Of a DNA stretch of 33,479 bases, positions 16,916 through 24,835 are shown piece after piece. The stretch is from Thermosulfidibacter sp. GTDB taxonomy: Bacteria > Thermosulfidibacterota > Thermosulfidibacteria > Thermosulfidibacterales > Thermosulfidibacteraceae. The notes under the pieces are model-generated. The model was not told the origin of the DNA and made no database searches. It was given only the letters and a program-made list of their open reading frames with translations. The stretch's first letter is position 1. Each line of letters begins with the position of its first letter. The DNA is taken from positions 14,346 to 47,824 of the forward strand of contig JAGDVO010000017.1 of the NCBI GenBank assembly GCA_023269715.1, given 5' to 3'. The translations under genes were made by a program, and so were the position numbers.

Positions 16916-18178
16916 CTATAAAAGAAAAGATGGTATATTCTCACCTCTTATGAGGTCTTCTAATGTTTCTCTTTTTCTTATAACATACCATCTATCTTCA
17001 TCTACGAGAACTTCTGCTACTTTTGGTCTCATGTTGTAGTTTGAACTCATCGAAAAACCATAGGCTCCTGTGCTTTTGACAATAAGTAAGTCTCCTCCAT
17101 TTAGAACTGGCATTTCTCTATTTTTAGCCAAAAAATCTCCACTTTCGCATATTGGACCTACTATATCTACAATTATTCTATTTTCATTATTCTTTTTTTT
17201 TGCAGGAACTATTTCATGGTAGGCATCATAAAGTGCCGGTCTTGCAAGATCGTTCATACCTGCATCCACTATGTAAAAATTCTTTTCGTTCTTTCTTTTG
17301 ATGTATAGCAACTTAGTTACAAGAAAACCGGCATTTCCAATTATTGATCTGCCAGGCTCCATTATCGGGATTAGTTCCAGCTCTTTTATGTATTTACCAA
17401 GTTCGTCCATTATATCCTTAGGTTTTATCGTTTCTTCTTGGTTGTACCTTATTCCTATGCCACCACCCATATCAAAATACTTTATGTTTATTCCTTTTTC
17501 TTTCAGTGATTTTACCAATTCTATAACCTTTAATCCCGCTTCGATAAATGGCTCCTTTTTTGTAATCTGAGATCCTATGTGATAGTGTATTCCTATTATT
17601 TCTATGTTCTCCAGCTCTCTAGCTTTAATATACATATCATAGGCATCGTTTATGTCTATCCCAAATTTGCTTGTTTTTAGACCTGTTGCTATATACGGAT
17701 GAGTCTTAGGGTCCACATCAGGATTTACCCTTATAGCTATTCTTGCTTTTTTCTGCATTCTACCTGCTATATCGTTGATTGTGTATAGTTCCTCTTCCGA
17801 TTCCACGTTAAACATCAGTATATTCTTTTCAAGTGCGAATTCTATTTCGTCATCCCTTTTCCCTACACCTGCAAAGACAGTCTTTGAAGGATCTACTCCT
17901 GCTATCAATGCCTTATAAAGTTCACCTTTGCTTACAACATCCGCACCGAAACCTTCGTTAAAAATTATTTTCATCAGAGCTATATTACTATTCGCCTTGA
18001 CCGCATAGCAACCTATTCCGTTATATTCTGACAATGCTTCTTTATAGTCTTTAACTCCATCTCTTATCCCCTTGAGACTATATACGTAAAATGGAGTTCC
18101 CACCTCTTTGGCGATTTCAGTAATATCTACGTTCTCCACAAAAAAAGAACCGTTCCTATAATCTCCTATTTCCTTCAT
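16916..18178 (-). CDS. lysA: Diaminopimelate decarboxylase
   Basis: The 420-residue PLP enzyme makes lysine from meso-diaminopimelate. The PLP lysine is Lys61 in CYAVKANSN; other family marks are HYHIGSQIT, DMGGGIGIRY, EPGRSIIGNAG, PICESGDFLAK and the C-terminal AYGFSMSSNYN. The ATG is preceded by GGGGGAAAG. A run of nine A residues in the coding strand (complement of 17193-17201) encodes three lysines in a row and the frame is intact through it. It starts 18 bases after the lipoprotein gene. Confidence 0.96.
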   Translation of the reverse strand: MKEIGDYRNGSFFVENVDITEIAKEVGTPFYVYSLKGIRDGVKDYKEALSEYNGIGCYAVKANSNIALMKIIFNEGFGADVVSKGELYKALIAGVDPSKTVFAGVGKRDDEIEFALEKNILMFNVESEEELYTINDIAGRMQKKARIAIRVNPDVDPKTHPYIATGLKTSKFGIDINDAYDMYIKARELENIEIIGIHYHIGSQITKKEPFIEAGLKVIELVKSLKEKGINIKYFDMGGGIGIRYNQEETIKPKDIMDELGKYIKELELIPIMEPGRSIIGNAGFLVTKLLYIKRKNEKNFYIVDAGMNDLARPALYDAYHEIVPAKKKNNENRIIVDIVGPICESGDFLAKNREMPVLNGGDLLIVKSTGAYGFSMSSNYNMRPKVAEVLVDEDRWYVIRKRETLEDLIRGENIPSFLL

Positions 18179-18196
18179 CTTTCCCCCTATTTTATT

Positions 18197-19129
18197 TTAT
18201 TCTATTTTTATCTCTATATATCTCTTTTCGCTTTCATTTCCATTTGCATCGATCGAAGTAACAGCATACCTATTTACTCCTTTTTTCATATGTTCGTCAA
18301 TAAACATGGGCACTCTTATTATCTCGTGGTTAAGCCTTATTAATTTTCCATTTTCTTCCTTGTAAACTATGAATCCATCTAAGTCTGGATCCTGTGGTTT
18401 TTCCCATATTAGAAAAACTTTCCCATCTTTGTAAATTGCTGTAAGGCTACTTACAGGACTAGGTGCTTCTAGATCTACGACATTTACACATACTTCGTTG
18501 CTTTCATCAGATTCTATCCTTAAATGGCCTTCTTCTTTTACATTTCTTGCCACATAACAATAGCTTTCGTTTATTTTTACATTACCATCTTTGTATTCCT
18601 TAGAAAAATATGTTATAGGATCTGGACTATAGTGTTCTTCTCTTCCTAGCTTTTTGTAAAGGGTCAAGATCCCTTCTGTTTCTGATGTTATGGTTAGAAC
18701 ATTTTTCTCCTGCCTGATATCTATTTTTGGCTTTTTAGGCCAATCTTCTACATTTGGTATAATAGCTACTACAGTCGGTATCTCGATGTCCTCTGACGTG
18801 GCCCCCTTTAGTAGATAGCATATATTCCCTGTGTAATATATATCTTTGAAGATGAAGGTTTGCTCTTTTATACTTTTTTCTTCTATTTTTTTACAGGCTT
18901 CACAACTTTTTTTACACTTGTAAACTTTTAAATTCATGTTAGTTATGTTTCTGCCTTCAATGTATTTATCCGGGTATTTTACTTCTATTATAACCTCATC
19001 TGGTCTGACTATTACTACTTTTTCTATATTTTTTGGAAATGTATAAATGTATGGTGGTAGTGGCTCCCCTCTATATCCACAACTTATAATGAAAGCAATG
19101 AAAGTGGTGAGTAAAATAGATTTTTTCAT
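18197..19129 (-). CDS. Lipoprotein with C-terminal fibronectin type III-like domain
   Basis: The 310-residue protein begins MKKSILLTTFIAFIISCGYRGEPLPP, a lipoprotein signal with the modified cysteine at residue 17. The CG-x-x-GxPLPP stretch after it is like that of the small LptM/YifL-type lipoproteins that sit beside lysA in many diderms. The middle contains a Cys-rich segment (KCKKSCEACKK). The last 90 residues read as a fibronectin type III fold (SPVSSLTAIYKDGKVFLIW, DLDGFIVYK, YAVTSIDANGNESE). It probably sits in the periplasm on a membrane; no function is known to me. Start and argH stop overlap by four bases (ATGA). Confidence 0.85.
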   Translation of the reverse strand: MKKSILLTTFIAFIISCGYRGEPLPPYIYTFPKNIEKVVIVRPDEVIIEVKYPDKYIEGRNITNMNLKVYKCKKSCEACKKIEEKSIKEQTFIFKDIYYTGNICYLLKGATSEDIEIPTVVAIIPNVEDWPKKPKIDIRQEKNVLTITSETEGILTLYKKLGREEHYSPDPITYFSKEYKDGNVKINESYCYVARNVKEEGHLRIESDESNEVCVNVVDLEAPSPVSSLTAIYKDGKVFLIWEKPQDPDLDGFIVYKEENGKLIRLNHEIIRVPMFIDEHMKKGVNRYAVTSIDANGNESEKRYIEIKIE

Positions 19130-20499
19130 TGCCAGTTCTTTTTCATTTTTACATTTTTTATCTGTTCTCTTAAAAGTTCTCTTGAAGTCCCACCGTATGA
19201 TTTCTTTGAGTCGACTATTTTTTCAACATCAGAAATCTCATATACATCTTTTTCAAATAAATCACAGAATTTTTTATATTCTTCAAGACTTAATTCTTTA
19301 AACTTTTTGTTTTGCCTGTCTAGATAGTTAACTATTTTACCTACTATTCTATGTGCTTCTCTAAAAGGAACCCCCTTTTTAACGAGGTATTCTGCTACAT
19401 CTGCTGCTTCTACATAACCTTTTTCTAACTGTTTTCTCATATTTTCCCTTAAAAATGTAGCCTCTTTTAGCATTATGTTAACTGCTTTTATCGCGTTTAT
19501 GGTAGTTTCTATAGAGTCAAAAAGAGGTTCTTTATCTTCCTGTAAATCCCTGTTGTAGGATAGTGGTAGTCCCTTTAAAGTTACAAGTAGTGAAACAAGG
19601 TTTCCTATAACCCTACCAGCTTTCCCTCGTGTAAGTTCTGCTACATCTGGATTTCTCTTTTGAGGCATAATACTGCTACCCGTTGTTACCCTGTCGCTGA
19701 GTTTTATAAAGGAAAATTCATCGGTATTCCATATAACAATTTCTTCACATAGTCTTGAAAGGTTTATCATGGTTATTGCGCAGTTAGAAAGGACTTCTAG
19801 TATGAAATCTCTACTTGCGACAGTATCCATTGCGTTTTCTGTTGGTTCATCAAAGTCTAGTATTCTTGATGTTGTGAATCTATCTATTGGTATAGAGGTA
19901 CCACAGCAAGCTGCGCTTCCAAGTGGACATTTGTTGTGTCTTTTTAGTGTAGTTTTGAATCTATCTATATCTCTCTCAAACATGTAGAAGTAGGCCATTA
20001 GATGGAAAGCTAAGCTTATGGGTTGTGCATGTTGTAAATGGGTATAGGCAGGAAGAAGCGCATCAATTTCTCTTTCGGCATGTTCTATGATTGTTTTTTG
20101 TAATTCTTCCAGCTCATTTACTATTTCCTTTATTTTTCTTCTTATATATAGCTTTTCGTCTAGTACTATCTGGTCGTTTCTACTTCTCGCTGTATGTAAC
20201 TTCCCAGCTATATTTCCGACCTTTTCCTTTAGTTTGGACTCTACCCATGTGTGGATATCTTCGTACTCTATAGGAAATTTTTCTATCTTTTTCCCCTCTT
20301 CAAGTATTTCCAGTAAAGCTTTTTCAATTTTAGCATACTCTTCATCGTTTACTATTCCACATTTATTGAGCATTTTTAAATGAGCAATACTACCTGTTAT
20401 GTCTTCTTCTAATAACTTGTGGTCAAAGCTTATAGATTCTGTGTACTCTTCTATAAACTTATCCAGGCCTTCTTGAAATCGACTGTCCCATAGCTTCAA
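19126..20499 (-). CDS. argH: Argininosuccinate lyase
   Basis: The 457-residue enzyme splits argininosuccinate into arginine and fumarate. The superfamily signature GSSIMPQKRNPDVAEL contains the catalytic serine region (Ser275-Ser276), with HTARSRNDQ near residue 100 and HLQHAQPISLAFH near 155 supplying other active-site residues. It begins KLWDSRFQEG, as expected (family GGRF). The start overlaps the pilT stop by four bases and its own end overlaps the lipoprotein gene by four bases. Confidence 0.97.
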   Translation of the reverse strand: MKLWDSRFQEGLDKFIEEYTESISFDHKLLEEDITGSIAHLKMLNKCGIVNDEEYAKIEKALLEILEEGKKIEKFPIEYEDIHTWVESKLKEKVGNIAGKLHTARSRNDQIVLDEKLYIRRKIKEIVNELEELQKTIIEHAEREIDALLPAYTHLQHAQPISLAFHLMAYFYMFERDIDRFKTTLKRHNKCPLGSAACCGTSIPIDRFTTSRILDFDEPTENAMDTVASRDFILEVLSNCAITMINLSRLCEEIVIWNTDEFSFIKLSDRVTTGSSIMPQKRNPDVAELTRGKAGRVIGNLVSLLVTLKGLPLSYNRDLQEDKEPLFDSIETTINAIKAVNIMLKEATFLRENMRKQLEKGYVEAADVAEYLVKKGVPFREAHRIVGKIVNYLDRQNKKFKELSLEEYKKFCDLFEKDVYEISDVEKIVDSKKSYGGTSRELLREQIKNVKMKKNWQ

Positions 20500-21599
20500 A
20501 TTTTATTTCCTCCCAATGTTTTTAATCTCTCTAGGTATAGTATTAACTCATCGGGATTGTAGGAATTGGAAATCGCATCTTCATAGGATATCAGCCCTTT
20601 TTTGTACAGTTCAAGGAGTGCTTGATTCATAGTTTGCATGCCTGTTTGTGCCTGACCGGACTGCATTATGGAATAAATCTGGTGTATTTTGTTTTCTCTT
20701 ATAAGGTTTCTTACTGCTGTATTTGGAACGAGAACTTCAGCTGCAAGTGCAACACCCTTACCGTCCTTCCTTGGTATCAGTTTTTGTGTTATGACACCCT
20801 CAAGTACGTGTGATAGTATCGTTCTTATCTGAGTTTGTTGTTCCGGTGGGAATACGTCCACAATCCTATTGATCGTTTCGATTGCGGAGTTTGTGTGTAG
20901 CGTAGCGAACGTTAAGTGACCAGTTTCAGCTATCGTCAGGGCTGCCTTTATACTATCCAGATCCCTCATCTCTCCTATTAACACAACGTCAGGATCCTGT
21001 CTAAGTACATACTTTAGAGCATTTTGAAAAGAAGCTGTGTCCGATCCTACTTCTCTCTGGTTGACTATAGACTTTTTGTGTCTAAAGACGAATTCTATAG
21101 GATCTTCTATTGTTATTATATGTTTTTCGTAGTTTTCGTTTATCATATCTATGAGTGCGGCAAGTGTTGTACTTTTACCACTACCTGTTGGACCTGTGAC
21201 GAGCACAAGTCCCTTTGGTTTTGTTGCGAAGGTTTTGACTACCGGTGGTAATCCGAGTTCTTCAAAGGGCATGGTTTCAAAGGGTAGTCTTCTAAATACC
21301 CCTGCTACTGAACCTCTTTGTACGAAAACATTCGCTCTGAACCTAGCTATACCTTTTACACCAAAGGAGAAATCTACCTCGTTATTCTCTTCAAACCTCT
21401 TCTTCTGTTGTTCCGTCATTACACTATAACAGAGTCTTTGAGTGTCTGGTGGCATAAGAACAGGAAATCCTTCTATCGGAACCAGTTTACCAGCTACCCT
21501 TATTCTCGGTGGATTACCAGCTGTTATATGTAGGTCACTAGCTTTTCTTTCCGCTGTTATCCTAAGAAGTGTTTCCATATTTACGGTTGTTGCATCCAC
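20496..21599 (-). CDS. pilT: Type IV pilus retraction ATPase PilT
   Basis: The 367-residue ATPase powers pilus retraction and twitching. The N-terminal PAS-like part begins LLRITAERKASDLHITAGNPP; Walker A GPTGSGKSTT is at 136-145; the Asp box ITIEDPIEFVFRHKK, Walker B DPDVVLIGEMRD and His box TGHLTFATLHTNS follow. The PilT-specific AVRNLIRE motif is present near residue 295. I use the GTG at 21599, nine bases after AGGAGG, in preference to the ATG seven codons on. It begins 13 bases after pilB. Confidence 0.95.
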   Translation of the reverse strand: MDATTVNMETLLRITAERKASDLHITAGNPPRIRVAGKLVPIEGFPVLMPPDTQRLCYSVMTEQQKKRFEENNEVDFSFGVKGIARFRANVFVQRGSVAGVFRRLPFETMPFEELGLPPVVKTFATKPKGLVLVTGPTGSGKSTTLAALIDMINENYEKHIITIEDPIEFVFRHKKSIVNQREVGSDTASFQNALKYVLRQDPDVVLIGEMRDLDSIKAALTIAETGHLTFATLHTNSAIETINRIVDVFPPEQQTQIRTILSHVLEGVITQKLIPRKDGKGVALAAEVLVPNTAVRNLIRENKIHQIYSIMQSGQAQTGMQTMNQALLELYKKGLISYEDAISNSYNPDELILYLERLKTLGGNKI

Positions 21600-21612
21600 T
21601 CCCTAACGCCTC

Positions 21613-23334
21613 CTATATTGTCACTCTTAGTACTTCTTCTAGAGTGGTTATTCCGTTTTTTGCTTTTGTTACACCAGCTTCTAACAATGTTTTCATTCCA
21701 TTCTTTATAGCAATTTCTCTTATAACATTTTCATCTTCTTTTTTCACTATTACCTTTCTTATTTCATCATTTACTTCCATTATTTCGTATATTCCGATCC
21801 TACCCTTGTATCCGGTATTTCTGCAGTTATTGCAGCCTTTACCCCTATAGAAGGTTGTTTGGTCTGTTATATTGAGTGCCTTTAGGAGTTCCTCTTTAGG
21901 TTTATATTCCTCTTTACAATATGGACATATCTTTCTTACAAGCCTCTGGGCTACAACTATGAGCAGAGATGATGAAACCAAAAAAGGTTCTACGCCCATA
22001 TCTATAAGTCTTGTCACTGTACTTGGTGCATTATTAGTATGTAGTGTGGAAAATACTAGGTGGCCTGTAAGGGAAGCCTTTATAGCTATATCTGCTGTTT
22101 CAAAATCTCTTATTTCTCCGACTAGTATGACATCCGGATCCTGTCTCAGGAAGGCTCTGAGTGCACTGGCAAAGGTTAGTCCTATGGTTTCGTTTACGTT
22201 GACTTGGTTTAATCCTTCAAAGTTGTATTCAACTGGATCCTCTACGGTTGTTATGTTTATACTCTCACGGTTTATCTTTTTCAGAGCGGAATAAAGTGTG
22301 GTAGTTTTTCCACTTCCTGTGGGGCCTGTTATGAGGATCATGCCGTAGGGTTTAGTGATCGCCCTTTCGAATATGGCTAGTTGTTCAGGCTCAAATCCTA
22401 ACTTTTCAAGATCAAATACTAGGCTGGATTTGTCAAGCAACCTCATTACCACCTTTTCTCCAAATACGGTTGGAACGGTGGATACTCTTATATCGACTTC
22501 TTTATCTCCTACTCTTAGTTTTATCCTTCCATCCTGAGGCAATCTCCTTTCAACTACGTTTAACTTTGATAGTATCTTTATCCTTGCAACTACAGCTTCT
22601 TTTATCTTAGTTGGTATGTTTGCCTGTTCATAGAGAATACCATCTATCCTGTATCTTACTCTTACTCTAGTTTCGTATGGTTCAATATGAATATCACTTG
22701 CACCTTTACTTACAGCATCGCTCAGAATGTAGTTTACAAATTTTACCACAGGGGCCTGTTGTGCCATATCTTCCAGCGAACCTATCGTTACAACATCGGT
22801 TCCCTCATCTATAACTTCCAAATCTTCCTTTACTGCCTCTGTACGTATATCCTGTAGTACATCCTGAAAAACCCTGGTTTTGTATAAGTGGTTATAAACG
22901 TGGTTAAAGGCTTCTTCTGCTACAAGGACTACTTTCACATTGTAACCGGTCGCGAATCTTATATATTCTAACGTTGAATGTTCTAGTGGGTCCGTTGATG
23001 CTACGTATATAACATTCCCTTCTTTTTTAAGCGGAGCTATTTTAAATAGCGAAGCTATCCTTTCAGGGATTATCCTTGTTAGATTAGGATCTATACTTTC
23101 TATGTCTTCTACTTCCTTTATTTGTTGGAGCGCTATGTTGTATTTTTCTAAGGTTGATTCTAGTTTTTCCCTGGATATAAAACCGAGTTCTACTAATATG
23201 TCACCCAATTTCTTCCCGACTTTTTTTTGGATTTCCAATGCTTGATTTAGCTGTTCTTCTGTTATGAGTTTTTCCTTTAGTAGGAGTTCGCCTAACCTTA
23301 TTTTAAAGTTGAGTTTCTCTTTGAAAGTGTTCAT
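21613..23334 (-). CDS. pilB: Type IV pilus assembly ATPase PilB (GspE/PulE family)
   Basis: The 573-residue extension ATPase has an N-terminal MshEN-type domain (LGELLLKEKLITEEQLNQAL and LGFISREKLESTLEKYN), a form that in some homologues binds cyclic di-GMP. The ATPase part has Walker [11 protein letters not shown] from 337, Asp box TTVEDPVEYNFEGL, Walker B DPDVILVGEIRD and His box TGHLVFSTLHTNN. The zinc site CPYC/CNNC (KICPYCKEEY and KGCNNCRNTGYKG) is intact. There is no Shine-Dalgarno before the ATG; the only good promoter ends seven bases upstream, suggesting leaderless translation. It heads the long minus-strand gene cluster. Confidence 0.95.
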   Translation of the reverse strand: MNTFKEKLNFKIRLGELLLKEKLITEEQLNQALEIQKKVGKKLGDILVELGFISREKLESTLEKYNIALQQIKEVEDIESIDPNLTRIIPERIASLFKIAPLKKEGNVIYVASTDPLEHSTLEYIRFATGYNVKVVLVAEEAFNHVYNHLYKTRVFQDVLQDIRTEAVKEDLEVIDEGTDVVTIGSLEDMAQQAPVVKFVNYILSDAVSKGASDIHIEPYETRVRVRYRIDGILYEQANIPTKIKEAVVARIKILSKLNVVERRLPQDGRIKLRVGDKEVDIRVSTVPTVFGEKVVMRLLDKSSLVFDLEKLGFEPEQLAIFERAITKPYGMILITGPTGSGKTTTLYSALKKINRESINITTVEDPVEYNFEGLNQVNVNETIGLTFASALRAFLRQDPDVILVGEIRDFETADIAIKASLTGHLVFSTLHTNNAPSTVTRLIDMGVEPFLVSSSLLIVVAQRLVRKICPYCKEEYKPKEELLKALNITDQTTFYRGKGCNNCRNTGYKGRIGIYEIMEVNDEIRKVIVKKEDENVIREIAIKNGMKTLLEAGVTKAKNGITTLEEVLRVTI

Positions 23335-23341
23335 GGTAGCA

Positions 23342-23371
23342 ATGATAACTTGAAACGCTGCTTTAAGTCAA
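23342..23371 (-). promoter_or_regulatory. Promoter of the pilB-to-lon cluster
   Basis: On the minus strand TTGACT (23366-23371), an 18-base spacer and TATCAT (23342-23347) precede pilB. The predicted transcription start is at or next to the A of the pilB ATG (23334). Confidence 0.5.
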
Positions 23372-23386
23372 TATGAGACTTTATTG

Positions 23387-23415
23387 TTGCATTTTTTGTT
23401 GCGATGGATTTTAAT
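23387..23415 (+). promoter_or_regulatory. Possible promoter of the proC-like gene
   Basis: TTGCAT (23387-23392), 17 bases and TTTAAT (23410-23415) lie about 35 bases before the GTG start at 23451. The match is moderate. Confidence 0.4.
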
Positions 23416-23450
23416 TATATTGGTGCTGTTACAATTTGTGGAGTTGAAAG

Positions 23451-24233
23451 GTGTACAGTTTAGGTTTTGTAGGTGGTGGTAGGATTACAAGGATAATGCT
23501 TGAAGGATTCTTAAGGAAGGATCTATTACCAACGGACATTTTTGTTAGCGACGTTAACAGGGAAAATCTGCTTGAGATAAAGAGAAAGTTCCCAACGGTG
23601 AATGCGTGTGAAAGCAATGTAATACCTGCTACCCAGGATATGGTTATTCTTGCGGTTCACCCTATTTCTATCGAGAATGTGTTGGTTGAAATTAAAGGGG
23701 TTTTAAGGGAAGATGCCATACTAGTTTCGCTAGCTCCTAAGTACACCATAAGAAAAATGTCTGAACTGTTGGATGGATTTAACAGGATAGTCCGTATGAA
23801 TCCGAACGCTCCTTCTATTGTCAATAGAGGTTTTATACCGGTTACCTTTTCTGATGCTCTTGGGAATGATGAAAAAAAGGAGATAATCGAGTTTTTTAGT
23901 ATACTCGGGAATTGCTTTGAAGTTGATGAGTGGAAGATTGAAGCTTATGCTGTGGTTACAGGTATGGGACCTACTTATTTTCTCTTTCAGTTTAAGGCTT
24001 TGATTGATATAGCCTGTGAGATAGGTTTAAAAGAGGAGGAAGCTTTTAGGGCGGTGAAGGAAATGATTAATGGAACCATCTCTATGATGTTTGATTCTGG
24101 TATGAGTTATGATGAAGTTGTTGATCTTGTTCCTTTGAAACCTTTATCTAAACATGAATCTGAGATAGTGGATATGCTTAATAGATCTATTAAGGAAGTT
24201 TACATGAAGATAAAACCAACCATACCTTTTTAG
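23451..24233 (+). CDS. Pyrroline-5-carboxylate reductase-like protein, divergent
   Basis: The 260-residue protein has the ProC architecture: an N-terminal NAD(P) fold starting SLGFVGGGRITRIMLEGFL, DMVILAVHPISIENVL, LVSLAPKYTIRKMSEL and VRMNPNAPSIVNRGF, then a helical dimer domain with VTGMGPTYFLFQFKALIDIA. True ProC has a MPN-x-P motif, which is NPNAP here, and a conserved TSPGGTT near the C-terminus that helps form the active site; here that place reads VPLKPLSKHE. It may be a paralogue with another imine or F420/NADP-linked substrate, or a relaxed ProC. The start is GTG with GGAG upstream. A broken methyltransferase gene follows 43 bases later. Confidence 0.75.
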   Translation: MYSLGFVGGGRITRIMLEGFLRKDLLPTDIFVSDVNRENLLEIKRKFPTVNACESNVIPATQDMVILAVHPISIENVLVEIKGVLREDAILVSLAPKYTIRKMSELLDGFNRIVRMNPNAPSIVNRGFIPVTFSDALGNDEKKEIIEFFSILGNCFEVDEWKIEAYAVVTGMGPTYFLFQFKALIDIACEIGLKEEEAFRAVKEMINGTISMMFDSGMSYDEVVDLVPLKPLSKHESEIVDMLNRSIKEVYMKIKPTIPF

Positions 24234-24276
24234 TGGGAATCCTTAGAGTTTAAAGGGCAAAGGTGGGAGGAAGATT

Positions 24277-24770
24277 TTGTCCCTGGATTTGTTTGAAAGG
24301 GAAGTGCTGGAGAGGGTAAAAGGTGGTACTGTTACCATCGATTACGGAGCTGGGGTTGGCTATTTTACAATCCCTCTTTTAAGATACTTTAGGAAAGTCT
24401 ATGTTGTGGAGGCGAATCCTGATATAGCTTCAAAACTAAAGGGGAAGCTGGAATCAAATAGTATAGAAAATGTAAAGAGTATAGTTTCCACTAATCCTTG
24501 TGATCTAGATATTGAAGGCGACTTTATTTTATTTGCGAACATCCTTCATGAGGTTGAAAGCTACGAGAATTTCATAGGGTGAGCTTTTGAAGGAAGCAAT
24601 GTATTAAGCGTCATTGATTGGAAAAAGGCTGAGACTGGGTTTGGTCCACCTATGTATACCCGAATCGATGAGGAGGAAATAAAAAGGGGTTTTATGGTTC
24701 GCTTTTTAAGAGGGTTGGGAAGCTTCAGATCTATCCATACCATTATATGTTCATTGCAAGTAAAGAATAG
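24277..24770 (+). pseudogene. Class I SAM-dependent methyltransferase, disrupted by frameshifts
   Basis: A TTG start with GGGAGG six bases upstream opens a small methyltransferase: SAM motif I IDYGAGVGYFTIPLL, the acidic end of strand 2 VYVVEANPD, and LFANILHEVESYENFIG. A TGA (24580-24582) then interrupts the frame. The same frame resumes with SNVLSVIDWKKAETGFGPPM and EEEIKRGF. The expected family ending, IYPYHYMFIASKE, appears only in another frame and stops at 24768-24770. An extra G at 24577-24579 would explain the TGA (the other frame there reads GELLKE), and loss of one A in the run 24681-24685 would explain the second shift. The kdpD gene starts 65 bases later. Genuine decay is my preferred reading; selenocysteine is discussed and rejected. 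Confidence 0.75.
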
Positions 24771-24835
24771 TTTTATTAGGATGAAGGTTTGTAATTCTGA
24801 TTTTATATTATACGACAAAGTTGGGGATGGGAAGT

